A DNA stretch of 64,000 nucleotides, from the NCBI GenBank assembly GCA_037128595.1, contig JBAXWB010000022.1:1-64000 (forward strand). The letters run 5' to 3'. The notes under the pieces were generated by a model. That model was not told where the DNA came from, ran no database searches, and saw nothing but the letters and a program-made list of their open reading frames with translations. Position numbers and translations under genes: made by a program. Positions 51,203 to 59,676 of the stretch are shown here, in pieces (position 1 is the stretch's first letter; the number at the start of each line of letters is the position of its first letter). This DNA is from a bacterium (lineage in GTDB: Bacteria; Verrucomicrobiota; Kiritimatiellia; CAIKKV01; CAITUY01).

Positions 51203-51961
51203 TCACTTGCAACAAGCGGTACACAGCGTTCCCAGAACTTCTGCCAGAAGGTTATTCGCCGGAAATCCACCCCCGAGATGCTGAATAAAACATTCCCCAT
51301 ATTCACGGCCTATCAGCTGCCCCTGCTCGCGCGTCCAATCCTTCATCATTTTCATATAGTGATCAAATCCCAATGCAGCCAACCATTCACGTTGGGAGGC
51401 ATGACAGGCCAGCATCTGCTCCTTGATTCCCATGGCAGACCCGACATCCACTCCAAACGACACAGGCAAGGGACGGCCAAACATATCTTTCAATCCAATC
51501 GCATTCCAATAGTAGAGATGCGGAACACACGTCATGGGTGACGCCTTCGTCCCGCAATCATAGAGCGGAACCTGGGCGATATAGGCAGCATTTTGCACCA
51601 ACCGTGAAGTCAATTCATGATCGGCCATATAATCCGTGGGCGGCAGCGTCAACACGATTTCAGGATCCACTTCTCGCATGATCCGGGTTGCCGCTTTGCG
51701 GCAATAAGAGTTGTACTCAATTTCCAAGTCACAACCGCCGGCATAATGATAGACGCCATTGAGCACTTTAGCTGAAGCCGCGGCCTCACCGAGACGTTTT
51801 ACCTGAATCGCCTCCCTCGAAAGTGTCGGCGAGCCCACCTCCCCACCCGTCATGGTGGCCAGATGAACCTCATACCCGCGTTCAGCCAATAAGGCCAGGG
51901 TTCCCGTTGCCATGAATTCAATATCGTCCGGATGACATCCAAAAGCTAAAACACGTTTCAT
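51203..51961 (-). CDS. PIG-L/LmbE-family N-deacetylase
   Basis: The 252-residue product has the zinc-binding motif VLAFGCHPDDIEFMATGTLA at the N-terminus and the second ligand region LPPTDYMADHELTSRLVQNA, as in LmbE-like deacetylases. It probably removes an acetyl group from an N-acetyl amino sugar or aminocyclitol in the cytoplasm. GAGGAACT precedes the ATG. It is downstream of the Gfo/Idh, isomerase and aminotransferase genes on the same strand, after a gap of about 156 bases that holds a gene fragment. Together these enzymes could deacetylate, oxidise, isomerise and deaminate, or build, one amino sugar. Confidence 0.87.
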   Translation of the reverse strand: MKRVLAFGCHPDDIEFMATGTLALLAERGYEVHLATMTGGEVGSPTLSREAIQVKRLGEAAASAKVLNGVYHYAGGCDLEIEYNSYCRKAATRIMREVDPEIVLTLPPTDYMADHELTSRLVQNAAYIAQVPLYDCGTKASPMTCVPHLYYWNAIGLKDMFGRPLPVSFGVDVGSAMGIKEQMLACHASQREWLAALGFDHYMKMMKDWTREQGQLIGREYGECFIQHLGGGFPANNLLAEVLGTLCTACCK

Positions 51962-52029
51962 AGTTCCTCATTTCTTCCCCAATAACCAATAATTTATCAA
52001 CCAAATAACCATGAAGCCCCCATGGGACG

Positions 52030-52119
52030 CTAGTGAAAAAGCTCCTTGATTTTGTCAAGAAAATGCACCGGCCACCCGTCACGCTGTTTGTCAGTCAGAA
52101 AGCCACCATCCGTGACACT
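52030..52119 (-). pseudogene. Short coding-like tail after the Gfo/Idh gene
   Basis: In the frame shifted relative to the end of the Gfo/Idh gene, 28 codons read SVTDGGFLTDKQRDGWPVHF then LDKIKELFH and TAG at 52030-52032. The composition looks coding. It could be the tail of a lost gene or of a longer original C-terminus of the Gfo/Idh protein. No family is recognised. Confidence 0.25.
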
Positions 52120-53272
52120 AGGGCATAGCAACTGGTTGGATGGTCCGCCACTGCCGTGTCTTATTGCTCTCGACGATGGCTGCCAGAATTCTCATCTCAT
52201 CGTAACCAGTCTTGAAATCAGGACGGGCCCCAGGAAACACTACAGACTCACCTTTGACGGCATTGTAGAAATCCCTAAAAAGGTTCAATTCCGCATCATG
52301 GTACCCCAGCGGATGCCCACCCGGCAGCGTCGCGTACCGCGCCGTGCTATTGTCCATCAAGGCAGGGGCTTCGGTTAGTATTTCATTGGGTCTTTCCCGG
52401 TGACCAATCCATAACTCCGTCGAACGCTTGTGATTCCAGGCCATGGAACATTTGCTGCCATAGATCTGGAACTCCGTATCAGATTTCCGCCCGGCACAGG
52501 CCTCGCAGGTGGAGAACGAACCCGGGGCCCCATTGGAAAGCCGGAACAAGGTGGCGGAGTAGTCCTCCAGATCCACATCCACCTCTTCCGTCCCGGAATC
52601 ACCGGCCTCGGTAAACGCCAAAACCTGCTTGCGGGGCTTCTGCCGCTTGGGAATAATCGAGGCAAAATCGCCCATGACCTGCTCGACCGAAAGTCCGGTA
52701 ACGAACTGGACCAGGTCAAACCAATGGCTGCCCAGATCGGCCGTAATGTTCGATTCCCCGCTTTCCGACCGTTCCAGCCGCCAGGAATAATCCGTCACCC
52801 GGGAGAGCCAGTCCTGATAATAGGAGCCGCTGACCATCCGCACTGACCCCAGGTCGCCGCGCCTGACCCTGACCGCCATTTCCTGCACTATCGGATAGTA
52901 GCGGTAACAGAAATTGACACCATTCACCAACCCCTTCTTCTCCGCGAGTTCCGCCAATTCCGCCGCCTCGGCCAGATTCATAGCCAGTGGTTTTTCCGAC
53001 AGCACATGCTTGCCCCGCTCGAGTGCCAGCTTATTGATGGGGTAGTGGAACTTGTTCGGCGTACAATTATGGATGACGTCGATTCCCGTGTCGTTCAAGA
53101 TGCTCTCGGGGTTATCAACGGCATTGGGAATATCATATTTCCGGGCCGCCTGCCGGGCCAACTCCAGATTGATATCGCACACAGCCTTGATCCGGACCCC
53201 TTCCACCCGGCGCAGGGCCTCCAGGTGGATCGGTCCGATATATCCGGTTCCAATCACCCCGACGTTAATCAT
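52118..53272 (-). CDS. Gfo/Idh/MocA-family NAD(P)-dependent oxidoreductase
   Basis: The 384-residue product has the nucleotide-binding start VGVIGTGYIGPIHLEALRRV, the SEKPLAMNLAEA motif with the catalytic-region lysine, and the C-terminal alpha/beta domain with NITADLGSHWFDLVQFVTGL, where the histidine lies in the usual active-site position. Such enzymes oxidise or reduce sugars, inositols and their derivatives. Its ATG overlaps the stop of the xylose-isomerase-like gene (ATGA), so both are translated together. Substrate is unknown; a cyclitol or amino-sugar substrate is suggested by the aminotransferase upstream. Confidence 0.9.
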   Translation of the reverse strand: MINVGVIGTGYIGPIHLEALRRVEGVRIKAVCDINLELARQAARKYDIPNAVDNPESILNDTGIDVIHNCTPNKFHYPINKLALERGKHVLSEKPLAMNLAEAAELAELAEKKGLVNGVNFCYRYYPIVQEMAVRVRRGDLGSVRMVSGSYYQDWLSRVTDYSWRLERSESGESNITADLGSHWFDLVQFVTGLSVEQVMGDFASIIPKRQKPRKQVLAFTEAGDSGTEEVDVDLEDYSATLFRLSNGAPGSFSTCEACAGRKSDTEFQIYGSKCSMAWNHKRSTELWIGHRERPNEILTEAPALMDNSTARYATLPGGHPLGYHDAELNLFRDFYNAVKGESVVFPGARPDFKTGYDEMRILAAIVESNKTRQWRTIQPVAMP

Positions 53273-54312
53273 TTCCGGCCTCTTTTCCCAAGCAGGGCCT
53301 GCATAATCAGCAGATCCAACCCTTCATAATCCCGTTCTGCAATCAAGGCCTCAATCTGCTTCTCGTCCAGCGATCGGGACACCTCAAGCAGATTCATGAA
53401 GATCTCCCGGCTATTCGAGAGATGGCTCACCGCGGGAATTTTCTGGGTGCGCATGGCCTTGACATCCAAGCCGACCCATTCGCCGTTATTGCCGAATCCA
53501 TGGCGATCAAGGATACGGACCTGGTTGAAGGCACGACGCAAATCCACCGAGCCGAACGACTTATCCTGGTCAAACTTCAGACCATTCTGATCGTTCAGAT
53601 GGACGCTCCAGAGCTTCTTGTGGGCCAACGCGTAACCCATCTCGTCGGAGGGGTCAAGCCCCGCCAAAATGGCGTGGGCACTCTCAATCAGGCAGCCGAC
53701 CCGGGAGGGATCATTGGTCAGCAACCCAAGACCGATCGCATGGCCAATGGTCGGAATATAGGTGTGATCCATAGGCTCGTTGGGCTTCGACTCGATCATG
53801 ACGCGAATGGTCTTGTCGTAGTCGAGCATTTTCTGAACCGCCTCGGCAATGCGCAGGGCGGAGGTAACGGAATCCTTGGACTCTCGGATATAGGTTCCCT
53901 CCCGTGCCAACCACAAGACGATGTTTTTCGTGCCCAACGCCCGGGCGATATCGATGGTACGCATCGAGCGGTCCAGTGCAAACTGGCGTTCGGCGGCGCT
54001 ATTGGAGGTGTAACCACCGTCCGTCGTGCGGGAATCCTCCCACAGCCGGGGCGCGACAAATTCCGGAATCAGGCCGTTCTGGTCAAGCAACGCCTTTACC
54101 TTTCCCGCCTCCGCCACCATGGCCGTCGGCGTCATTTCGTTCATATTGGGAACCACATCGTCATCATGGAACTGGACGCCATCAAACCCGAGCTTCTTAT
54201 AGTAGCCCAATTTCTTGACGAACGACAAACTCCCCCGCACCTGAGGACCAAATGGATCCGCACCCTCGTGAATGTTCCATGGTCCGAATGAAAACCTGAA
54301 TGTTCCTTGCAT
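53269..54312 (-). CDS. Xylose-isomerase-like TIM-barrel sugar isomerase
   Basis: The 347-residue product starts MQGTFRFSFGPWNIHEGADP and continues with GFDGVQFHDDDVVPNMNEMT, IEFVAPRLWED-type strands (LIPEFVAPRLWEDSRTTDGG), RVMIESKPNEPMDHTY and LWSVHLNDQNGLKFDQDKSF. The pattern of His, Glu, Lys and paired Asp residues is that of xylose isomerase and its relatives, which use two divalent metals. It is somewhat shorter than classical XylA, so I do not name it xylA. GTAGGAGATAAACG precedes the ATG. It lies between the DegT aminotransferase and the Gfo/Idh gene. A truncated near-identical N-terminus occurs at 9072-9176. Confidence 0.85.
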   Translation of the reverse strand: MQGTFRFSFGPWNIHEGADPFGPQVRGSLSFVKKLGYYKKLGFDGVQFHDDDVVPNMNEMTPTAMVAEAGKVKALLDQNGLIPEFVAPRLWEDSRTTDGGYTSNSAAERQFALDRSMRTIDIARALGTKNIVLWLAREGTYIRESKDSVTSALRIAEAVQKMLDYDKTIRVMIESKPNEPMDHTYIPTIGHAIGLGLLTNDPSRVGCLIESAHAILAGLDPSDEMGYALAHKKLWSVHLNDQNGLKFDQDKSFGSVDLRRAFNQVRILDRHGFGNNGEWVGLDVKAMRTQKIPAVSHLSNSREIFMNLLEVSRSLDEKQIEALIAERDYEGLDLLIMQALLGKRGRK

Positions 54313-54391
54313 CGTTTATCTCCTACTGGTGACCGGCCAAGCCGCACCTTTTGTTATGTGTTTATGTGCTACTAAAATTGTTTTTGAGGAA

Positions 54392-55582
54392 TCAGATATT
54401 ATTGGAAGCCTCACCCAGAGCCTTGATTTTTTTCGCAATTTCCACGTCATTCCAGTCGGGATTGACCGCCACATATATCGTCCGGCGCAAAATCTCCAGC
54501 GTGCGCGGACAGGCCGTATCGCTGTAATCCGCCCGCAGCCCCTGGTTTTTAGGAAAGAAGAAGGGATTCATATCAGGGTGGTGGAAACTGCGTTTTTCAC
54601 GCAAAGGAACCCAATTCGTGTATACATGCTTATGATGATCGATAAGCACCAGCCCGTCTACTCCAGGCGCAGTGGCAAAGGCACGCGCCATCACCTCATC
54701 CTTGAACTGAAGGGTCAACATTACGCCACAGTCGCCTTTCTGATCGTTACTGGGGGCTACCGTCACCTTAAGCATCCCCTCCACCGCTCCAGCAAGAGCA
54801 TCACGATTCCGGCGCAAATCCGTAATGATCCCATCCATCCGAGCCATCTGCACTCGGGCAATGGCCCCCAAGACTTCATCCGCCCGATACTGTTGCGCCA
54901 CAAATACAGGTTCCTGGAATTCACTGGATCTGGGGCGAAAAACGCTACCGGAATCATGGTACACAACGGCCCGTTCATAAAGACACCGGTCATTGGTCAC
55001 CAAACATCCCCCTTCCCCACCTGCTGAAATAATCTTAAACCAATTGAAGCTGAAAACTCCTGCATCACCCCACGTTCCGGTGCGCCGGCCTTTGTAGGTG
55101 CCCCCATCCATCTGACTGGAGTCCTCAATCACCTTAAGCCCCCGCTTCCGGGCAATGGCAATGATCGCTTCAAGATTAGCGGCCCTTCCGCTCATATGCA
55201 CCGGGATCACGGCTTTGGTTGCCGGACCGATCTTGCGCTCGAAATCAGCAGGATCAAGCCCCAAGGACTCATTTACCTCCGCCAATACAGGAATCGCGCC
55301 AACCGTCAGTACTGAAGTAGCGGTGGCCATCCAAGTATAAGCGGGCACAATCACCTCGTCACCCGGCCCGATGCCGAGCCCCGCCAAGGCGCACACCAAT
55401 CCCGCCGTACCGCCGCCACACATCAACAGGGCATATGATATGCCCATTTTTTGCGCCCACTCTTCTTCAAAACGTTCAACTTCTCGTAAATGTCCGGCTT
55501 TTACATCACCCACCCGGAACCACTGCTTTGACAAAATAACCTTCGACACCTCATCAATTTCTTCCTGTCCGGCACGATACAT
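54392..55582 (-). CDS. DegT/DnrJ/EryC1/StrS-family aminotransferase (second copy)
   Basis: The 396-residue product starts at the ATG at 55582, with AGGAG 7 bases upstream; the frame is open to 55663. Motifs are ALLMCGGGTAGLVCALAGLG, GDEVIVPAYTWMATATSVLT, AVIPVHMSGRAANLEAI, VIEDSSQMDGGTYKGRRTGT and FSFNWFKIISAGEGGCLVTN with the PLP lysine. It is a paralogue of the gene at 9984-11261, with the same C-terminal style (CPRTLEILRRTIYVAVNPDW). It heads the operon aminotransferase, isomerase, dehydrogenase, deacetylase, and is divergent from an AraC gene. The reaction is amino transfer to or from a keto sugar or cyclitol. Confidence 0.87.
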   Translation of the reverse strand: MYRAGQEEIDEVSKVILSKQWFRVGDVKAGHLREVERFEEEWAQKMGISYALLMCGGGTAGLVCALAGLGIGPGDEVIVPAYTWMATATSVLTVGAIPVLAEVNESLGLDPADFERKIGPATKAVIPVHMSGRAANLEAIIAIARKRGLKVIEDSSQMDGGTYKGRRTGTWGDAGVFSFNWFKIISAGGEGGCLVTNDRCLYERAVVYHDSGSVFRPRSSEFQEPVFVAQQYRADEVLGAIARVQMARMDGIITDLRRNRDALAGAVEGMLKVTVAPSNDQKGDCGVMLTLQFKDEVMARAFATAPGVDGLVLIDHHKHVYTNWVPLREKRSFHHPDMNPFFFPKNQGLRADYSDTACPRTLEILRRTIYVAVNPDWNDVEIAKKIKALGEASNNI

Positions 55583-55629
55583 AATTGATCTCCTATAGTT
55601 GAATGCCATTGTTCTCCGCATAGCCAATG

Positions 55630-55659
55630 TTGACAATAGACAGGAATTGCGAATACTAA
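55630..55659 (+). promoter_or_regulatory. Candidate sigma-70-type promoter for the AraC gene
   Basis: TTGACA at 55630-55635 is a consensus -35 hexamer; TACTAA at 55654-55659 is a fair -10 at 18-base spacing. The start codon is 32 bases downstream. It lies in the 108-base gap shared with the divergent aminotransferase operon. Confidence 0.4.
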
Positions 55660-55690
55660 ACATTTATCGCGATTTACCGGAATTCCCTTT

Positions 55691-56566
55691 ATGAATAATG
55701 AGTTATTTGATGCCCCTTCCCTGGCTAACATCCTGAATCAAACAAACTGGCGGATAGTTAGTTCATTATTCGACGAAGAGGTGGACTTCGTCCACCAGCC
55801 TACTCACCTGAAATGGATGCGCAGCCATACTGAGAGCCACCCCGCCCGTGAGATTCTATTCAGTCTGAAAGGGAATGGGGTCTATGGCTACAAAGGCAAA
55901 ATCTATCCCTGCCAGCCTGGCTCGGTTTTTCTTTTCAACTCCTACGAATCGCATGACAATTATTATCCAGCCTCCTGCCCGGAAATGCTCCATTTGTGGC
56001 TATCGCTTTTTGAACATGACGTGGTCGCGAAAATCCTGTTAACCCGGGAGGGGAAAATACACAACCTGGTGAGTTCACTCGTTCTCAGCGGAGATCCTGC
56101 CGCCTGCCTCTTGACCAGCACATGGGATAAACTGGCGAACGCCACTTCACACGCGACAGTCCGGCGCGCGCAATTGCTTGCCGCTCTCGCATCTTTGCTC
56201 TTACGTATCGTTGAATACGGGTATGAAAACAGTGACGGCCATGCTGAATCAAATTTCCAAAGTCAGGTCATCAAGACGATTCGCCATCACGTTGCGAAAA
56301 CGGCGGGGCGCGATGTCCCGCTCTCCGAAGCCGCGCGTTTAGCTGGCTACAGCAAGCACCACTTTCTAAAATTGTTTAAACGCGAAACCGGCCAAACCTT
56401 CCATGAGTATGTAAATGAATGCCGCCTCAAGAAAGTTTCGGCCATGCTTCAGGAACGGCGGACCAAAACTGAGATATCAGAAACGCTCGGGTTTACCCAT
56501 CCCTCAACTTTTCTCCGCTGGATGAAAACGCAAAATCTGCGAGGAGTTGCCGGAAGTTATCAATAG
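55691..56566 (+). CDS. AraC-family regulator of the second aminotransferase cassette
   Basis: The 291-residue product has a cupin sensing domain (HPAREILFSLKGNGVYGYKG, YPCQPGSVFLFNSYESHDNY) and C-terminal AraC helix-turn-helix motifs (VPLSEAARLAGYSKHHFLKL, TKTEISETLGFTHPSTFLRW). It is divergent from the aminotransferase operon with 108 bases between, the same geometry as the AraC gene at 11386 and its operon. Control of that operon by a sugar or cyclitol ligand is the likely role. Confidence 0.88.
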   Translation: MNNELFDAPSLANILNQTNWRIVSSLFDEEVDFVHQPTHLKWMRSHTESHPAREILFSLKGNGVYGYKGKIYPCQPGSVFLFNSYESHDNYYPASCPEMLHLWLSLFEHDVVAKILLTREGKIHNLVSSLVLSGDPAACLLTSTWDKLANATSHATVRRAQLLAALASLLLRIVEYGYENSDGHAESNFQSQVIKTIRHHVAKTAGRDVPLSEAARLAGYSKHHFLKLFKRETGQTFHEYVNECRLKKVSAMLQERRTKTEISETLGFTHPSTFLRWMKTQNLRGVAGSYQ

Positions 56567-56573
56567 GTGTGAA

Positions 56574-56650
56574 TGGCGCACCTGGCAAGGATCGAACTTG
56601 CAACCTTCAGCTTCGGAGGCTGACGCTCTATCCAATTGAGCTACAGGTGC
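56574..56650 (-). tRNA. tRNA-Arg (anticodon CCG)
   Basis: Reading from 56650, GCACCTG pairs with CAGGTGC to form the acceptor stem, followed by discriminator G and an encoded CCA. The D arm (AGCTCAATTGGATAGAGC), the anticodon loop CTCCGAA within TCAGC/GCTGA, and the T loop TTCGATC are all standard. The anticodon CCG reads the arginine codon CGG. Length is 77 bases. It separates the amino-sugar operon from the next cluster and is a common site type for integration, though no integrase is nearby. Confidence 0.95.
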
Positions 56651-56799
56651 GTAAAGAAGGGTGGATTGTGGAGTACGAAGCGGTAGCCCGTCAAGTACGG
56701 AGTCATCCTGCCATCATTTTGGATGTTTTCTATAGAACTTGACGCCTGAGCCCACTCTGTGCGAAACGTAACCAAACCCTTTATCTGGAGAGATGATTT

Positions 56800-57446
56800 A
56801 TGAAACTGCAAAAAGGTTCGAAACTAGTAATGATCGGGGATTCGATTACGGATGCTGGGCGTACCCGTCCCATCTCTGAAGGCTTGTTTGATCCCTGGGC
56901 CGCGGCTATTCCTGCCTCGTGAACGCCCTGCTGGGCACCGCGTATCCCGAGTTGGGAATCCGTGTGGTGAACATGGGGAACAGCGGCAACACCGTGCGCG
57001 ATCTCAAGGCCCGCTGGCAGACCGATGTCTTCGATCTCAAGCCCGACTGGGTCTCCATCATGATCGGCATCAACGACGTCTGGCGCCAATACGATTTACC
57101 CCTGCAGCCCGAGTGTCATGTCCCGCTCAAGGAATACGAGGCGACGCTTCGCGAACTGGTGAAAGCCACGCGTCCCAAGGTGAAGGGGCTGATTCTGGTC
57201 ACCCCGTATTTTATTGAATCCAACCGCAAGGATCCCATGCGGGCCACGATGGATAAGTATGGCGCGGTCGTCAAAAAGATCGCCCGCGAGAACCGCACGG
57301 TCCTGGTGGATACCCAGGCCGCCATTGACCAGGCGTTGAAACTCCAGCACCCCGCCACCCTGGCCTGGGATCGCATCCATCCCAATCAGGTGGGACACAT
57401 GATCCTGGCCAAGGCCTTTGTCGACGCCCTCGGCTTCAAGTGGTAG
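56800..57446 (+). pseudogene. SGNH/GDSL hydrolase gene with one-base frameshift
   Basis: GGAGAG lies upstream of an ATG at 56800. The first frame reads KLVMIGDSITDAGRTRPISE (block I with the nucleophile Ser) and runs to a TGA at 56920-56922. From about position 56893 the coding similarity moves to the frame ending at 57446: GYSCLVNALLGTAYPELGIR, VVNMGNSGNTVRDLKA (block II), IMIGINDVWRQYD (block III) and WDRIHPNQVGHM (catalytic Asp and His). One base is missing near 56892/56893 (GATCCCTGGGCC). All catalytic blocks are intact, so the damage is recent or is a sequencing error. The family includes acetylesterases acting on pectic glycans. It ends 4 bases before the convergent dehydrogenase gene. 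Confidence 0.8.
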
Positions 57447-57450
57447 GCCA

Positions 57451-58488
57451 CTAAAAGTCGATCATGGCCTTGACCACGCCCTGCTCATAGCCCGCCACCA
57501 GGTCGAACGCGGCCTGGGTCTGGCTGAAGGGGAATCGGTGGGTGAGCATGACATTCACGTCGAAATCGCGACGGGCAATCATATCCAAGGCCGGCTGAAC
57601 ACAATGATTCTGGCGCCGGACATTCTGGAGGCAGAGCTCCTTGCGCCGTAACGCATCGATCTTGAACGACACGCGGTCAAGGGTCGGCGGAATGCCGACG
57701 ATCATCAATTTTCCGCCAGGCTTCAGCACCTCAATCCCCTGATCCAGCGCCTCCTGTTGTCCGCAACACTCGAACACCACATCCAGTTGTGCCGGTTCCT
57801 GCCGCGTGATCGCCGCCACGACATCGCCTGTTGCGGGATTACCCCCCCAGTCCGCGCCGGCCTTGCGCGCCATGGCCAGTCGCGCCTCAATCTTGTCGGT
57901 AACAAAGATTCGCCCTGCGCCCTGCGCACGGGCCGCAAACAGCACGCTCAGTCCAATCGGGCCCGCCCCCAGAATCCCCACTTTAGCCCCCCGCATGGGA
58001 ATGGAGCCCTTGACGGCATACACCCCGATGGCAAGCGGCTCGGACAACGCGCCCTCGTCATCACTCACCGACGCAGGCAATACAAAGCAGCTGGTCTCCG
58101 GCATCACCAGATACTCCGAGAGACACCCTTCGGCCTGCTGCGGACACCCCAGGAACCGGAGCTTGCGGCAGGTATGCGGCCGGCCGGCCAGACACTGGTC
58201 ACACTCAAAACAAGGCATCGCCGGCTCAATGGCGACATGATCGCCCAGCTTGACCCGGGACACCGCCGCTCCGACCTGCTTCACTATCCCGGCCCCCTCA
58301 TGGCCGACCGTGAACGGGAACTCCACCACCTGACTGCCAATCTTGCCAACAGTATAGTAATGGACGTCCGAGCCACATACCCCCACCCGCGTCATCTGAA
58401 TCAGCACATCAGTATCCCGCACCACCGCAGGCGTGGGCACCGTCTGCATTTCCATACGCCGGATTCCCGTCAATCGCATCGCTTTCAT
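57451..58488 (-). CDS. Zinc-dependent medium-chain dehydrogenase (sorbitol/xylitol dehydrogenase type)
   Basis: The 345-residue product has catalytic zinc ligands in RVGVCGSDVHYYTVG (Cys) and FTVGHEGAGIV (His, Glu), structural zinc cysteines in CFECDQCLAGRPHTC, and the NAD-binding loop VGILGAGPIGLSVLFAARAQ followed by VTDKIEARL, which favours NAD. This is the sorbitol/xylitol/threonine dehydrogenase group. It likely oxidises a polyol or sugar in the cytoplasm. Its start overlaps the stop of the GH43-like gene (ATGA), so both are co-translated: the hydrolase releases a sugar that the dehydrogenase oxidises. Substrate is not determined. Confidence 0.9.
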   Translation of the reverse strand: MKAMRLTGIRRMEMQTVPTPAVVRDTDVLIQMTRVGVCGSDVHYYTVGKIGSQVVEFPFTVGHEGAGIVKQVGAAVSRVKLGDHVAIEPAMPCFECDQCLAGRPHTCRKLRFLGCPQQAEGCLSEYLVMPETSCFVLPASVSDDEGALSEPLAIGVYAVKGSIPMRGAKVGILGAGPIGLSVLFAARAQGAGRIFVTDKIEARLAMARKAGADWGGNPATGDVVAAITRQEPAQLDVVFECCGQQEALDQGIEVLKPGGKLMIVGIPPTLDRVSFKIDALRRKELCLQNVRRQNHCVQPALDMIARRDFDVNVMLTHRFPFSQTQAAFDLVAGYEQGVVKAMIDF

Positions 58489-59519
58489 TCATGCTCCTTT
58501 TGGTAAACAGGTTGCTCGCCGCCGGCATAGGGCGGCTGGTCGAAAATCGTGAGATCCCATTTATCCACCCATCTGACAAACGGGCGGGGCGGCTGATTCA
58601 GAACAGTCGTTTTGAAAAACATCGGCAACCACACATAACGGGAGTCCGCGAGGTTATCCGGCCGCCACTGGTCCGCCATGAGGATGAACGCACCGGGTTT
58701 CCCAGCCACCGGCAGCACGAAGGTGCTCTGGGTCCCATAGGCGATCTCCGCCCCCTCTCCCAGACAGGGATTGCCGCACTCACGCCACGGCCCCGCCAGT
58801 GCCGGCGCCACGGCGGAACGGGCCTCGTTGGGTGCCCAGCCAGTACAGTCGGAGCCGATAAAGCCATAACGTCCGTCATACTTGAACACGCAGGGCGCCT
58901 CCATATAACGGCCGCAGAACTGACGCAGGATATTCGACGTAGGCTCGAGATAATCATCGGTCAGCCGCACCATCGCCAGATTGGCATTGTCATCTGTAGC
59001 GAAAACCAGATGGGCGCTCCCGTCGTCATCCTGAAACACGGTACAATCACGGAACATGATATACCCGGGCCGGAAGACCTTCACCAACGTGAATGGACCG
59101 GCCGGGGAGTCGCTGACGGCCACCCCGGCAAAGGCGCCATGATGGCCCCAGCCCTTGAGGTCATGGTGCCACCACATGACAAACTGGCGGGTCCGGGCAT
59201 TGTAAACGACCTTGGGCCGCTCCATCTTGCAACCGGGCACCAGGGGCGAAGCCGGATCCTCCCGGTTCACCGGCAGGGCGGTGCGCTCAAATTGCCAGGT
59301 CAACAGGTCACGTGAGGAGTAGACACTGATGCCGATTTCCGCATTTAACGACGAGGGACCCTCAGGGCGTTGCTCGCCGTACCAGTAGTAGACCCCCTCG
59401 TGGTGCAACATCCCCCCGCCATGCGCGTTGATCGGCTTGCCTGCGGTATCCAACCATACCTGGCCGGGGCGAAAGCAACGAGAGTCATTCGGTTGATGAG
59501 CCTGCTGAGAACGATTCAT
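58485..59519 (-). CDS. GH43-like five-bladed beta-propeller hydrolase
   Basis: The 344-residue product has the repeating blade pattern of GH43 and related families: INAHGGGMLHHEGVYYWYGE near the N-terminus, then a MERPKVVYNARTRQFVMWWH blade, FRDCTVFQDDDGSAHLVFAT with the likely structural Asp, and YMEAPCVFKYDGRYGFIGSD with the likely catalytic Glu. This arrangement is close to exo-galactanase-type GH43 members. No signal peptide is present. The first 15 residues are hydrophilic. It overlaps the zinc dehydrogenase by 4 bases. The assignment to GH43 rather than GH117 or another propeller family rests on motif order only. Confidence 0.7.
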   Translation of the reverse strand: MNRSQQAHQPNDSRCFRPGQVWLDTAGKPINAHGGGMLHHEGVYYWYGEQRPEGPSSLNAEIGISVYSSRDLLTWQFERTALPVNREDPASPLVPGCKMERPKVVYNARTRQFVMWWHHDLKGWGHHGAFAGVAVSDSPAGPFTLVKVFRPGYIMFRDCTVFQDDDGSAHLVFATDDNANLAMVRLTDDYLEPTSNILRQFCGRYMEAPCVFKYDGRYGFIGSDCTGWAPNEARSAVAPALAGPWRECGNPCLGEGAEIAYGTQSTFVLPVAGKPGAFILMADQWRPDNLADSRYVWLPMFFKTTVLNQPPRPFVRWVDKWDLTIFDQPPYAGGEQPVYQKEHE

Positions 59520-59676
59520 GATATTTGCGCTCCTGAAATTTCCGTGAAGTACACCAAATCAGCCGTGCCAACACAATAGTGTAGACCAGATAAATGGATT
59601 GTGTTTATGGCCAGCTAGTGAATAATAATCCGCTTTTTAGAGTAGCCATACAAAAATTTAATTCAAGGAAACCTGC

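Noticed and set aside
56574-56650. tRNA-Arg as an attachment site of an integrated element
   Set aside because: No integrase, direct repeat of the tRNA end or phage gene was seen on either side.
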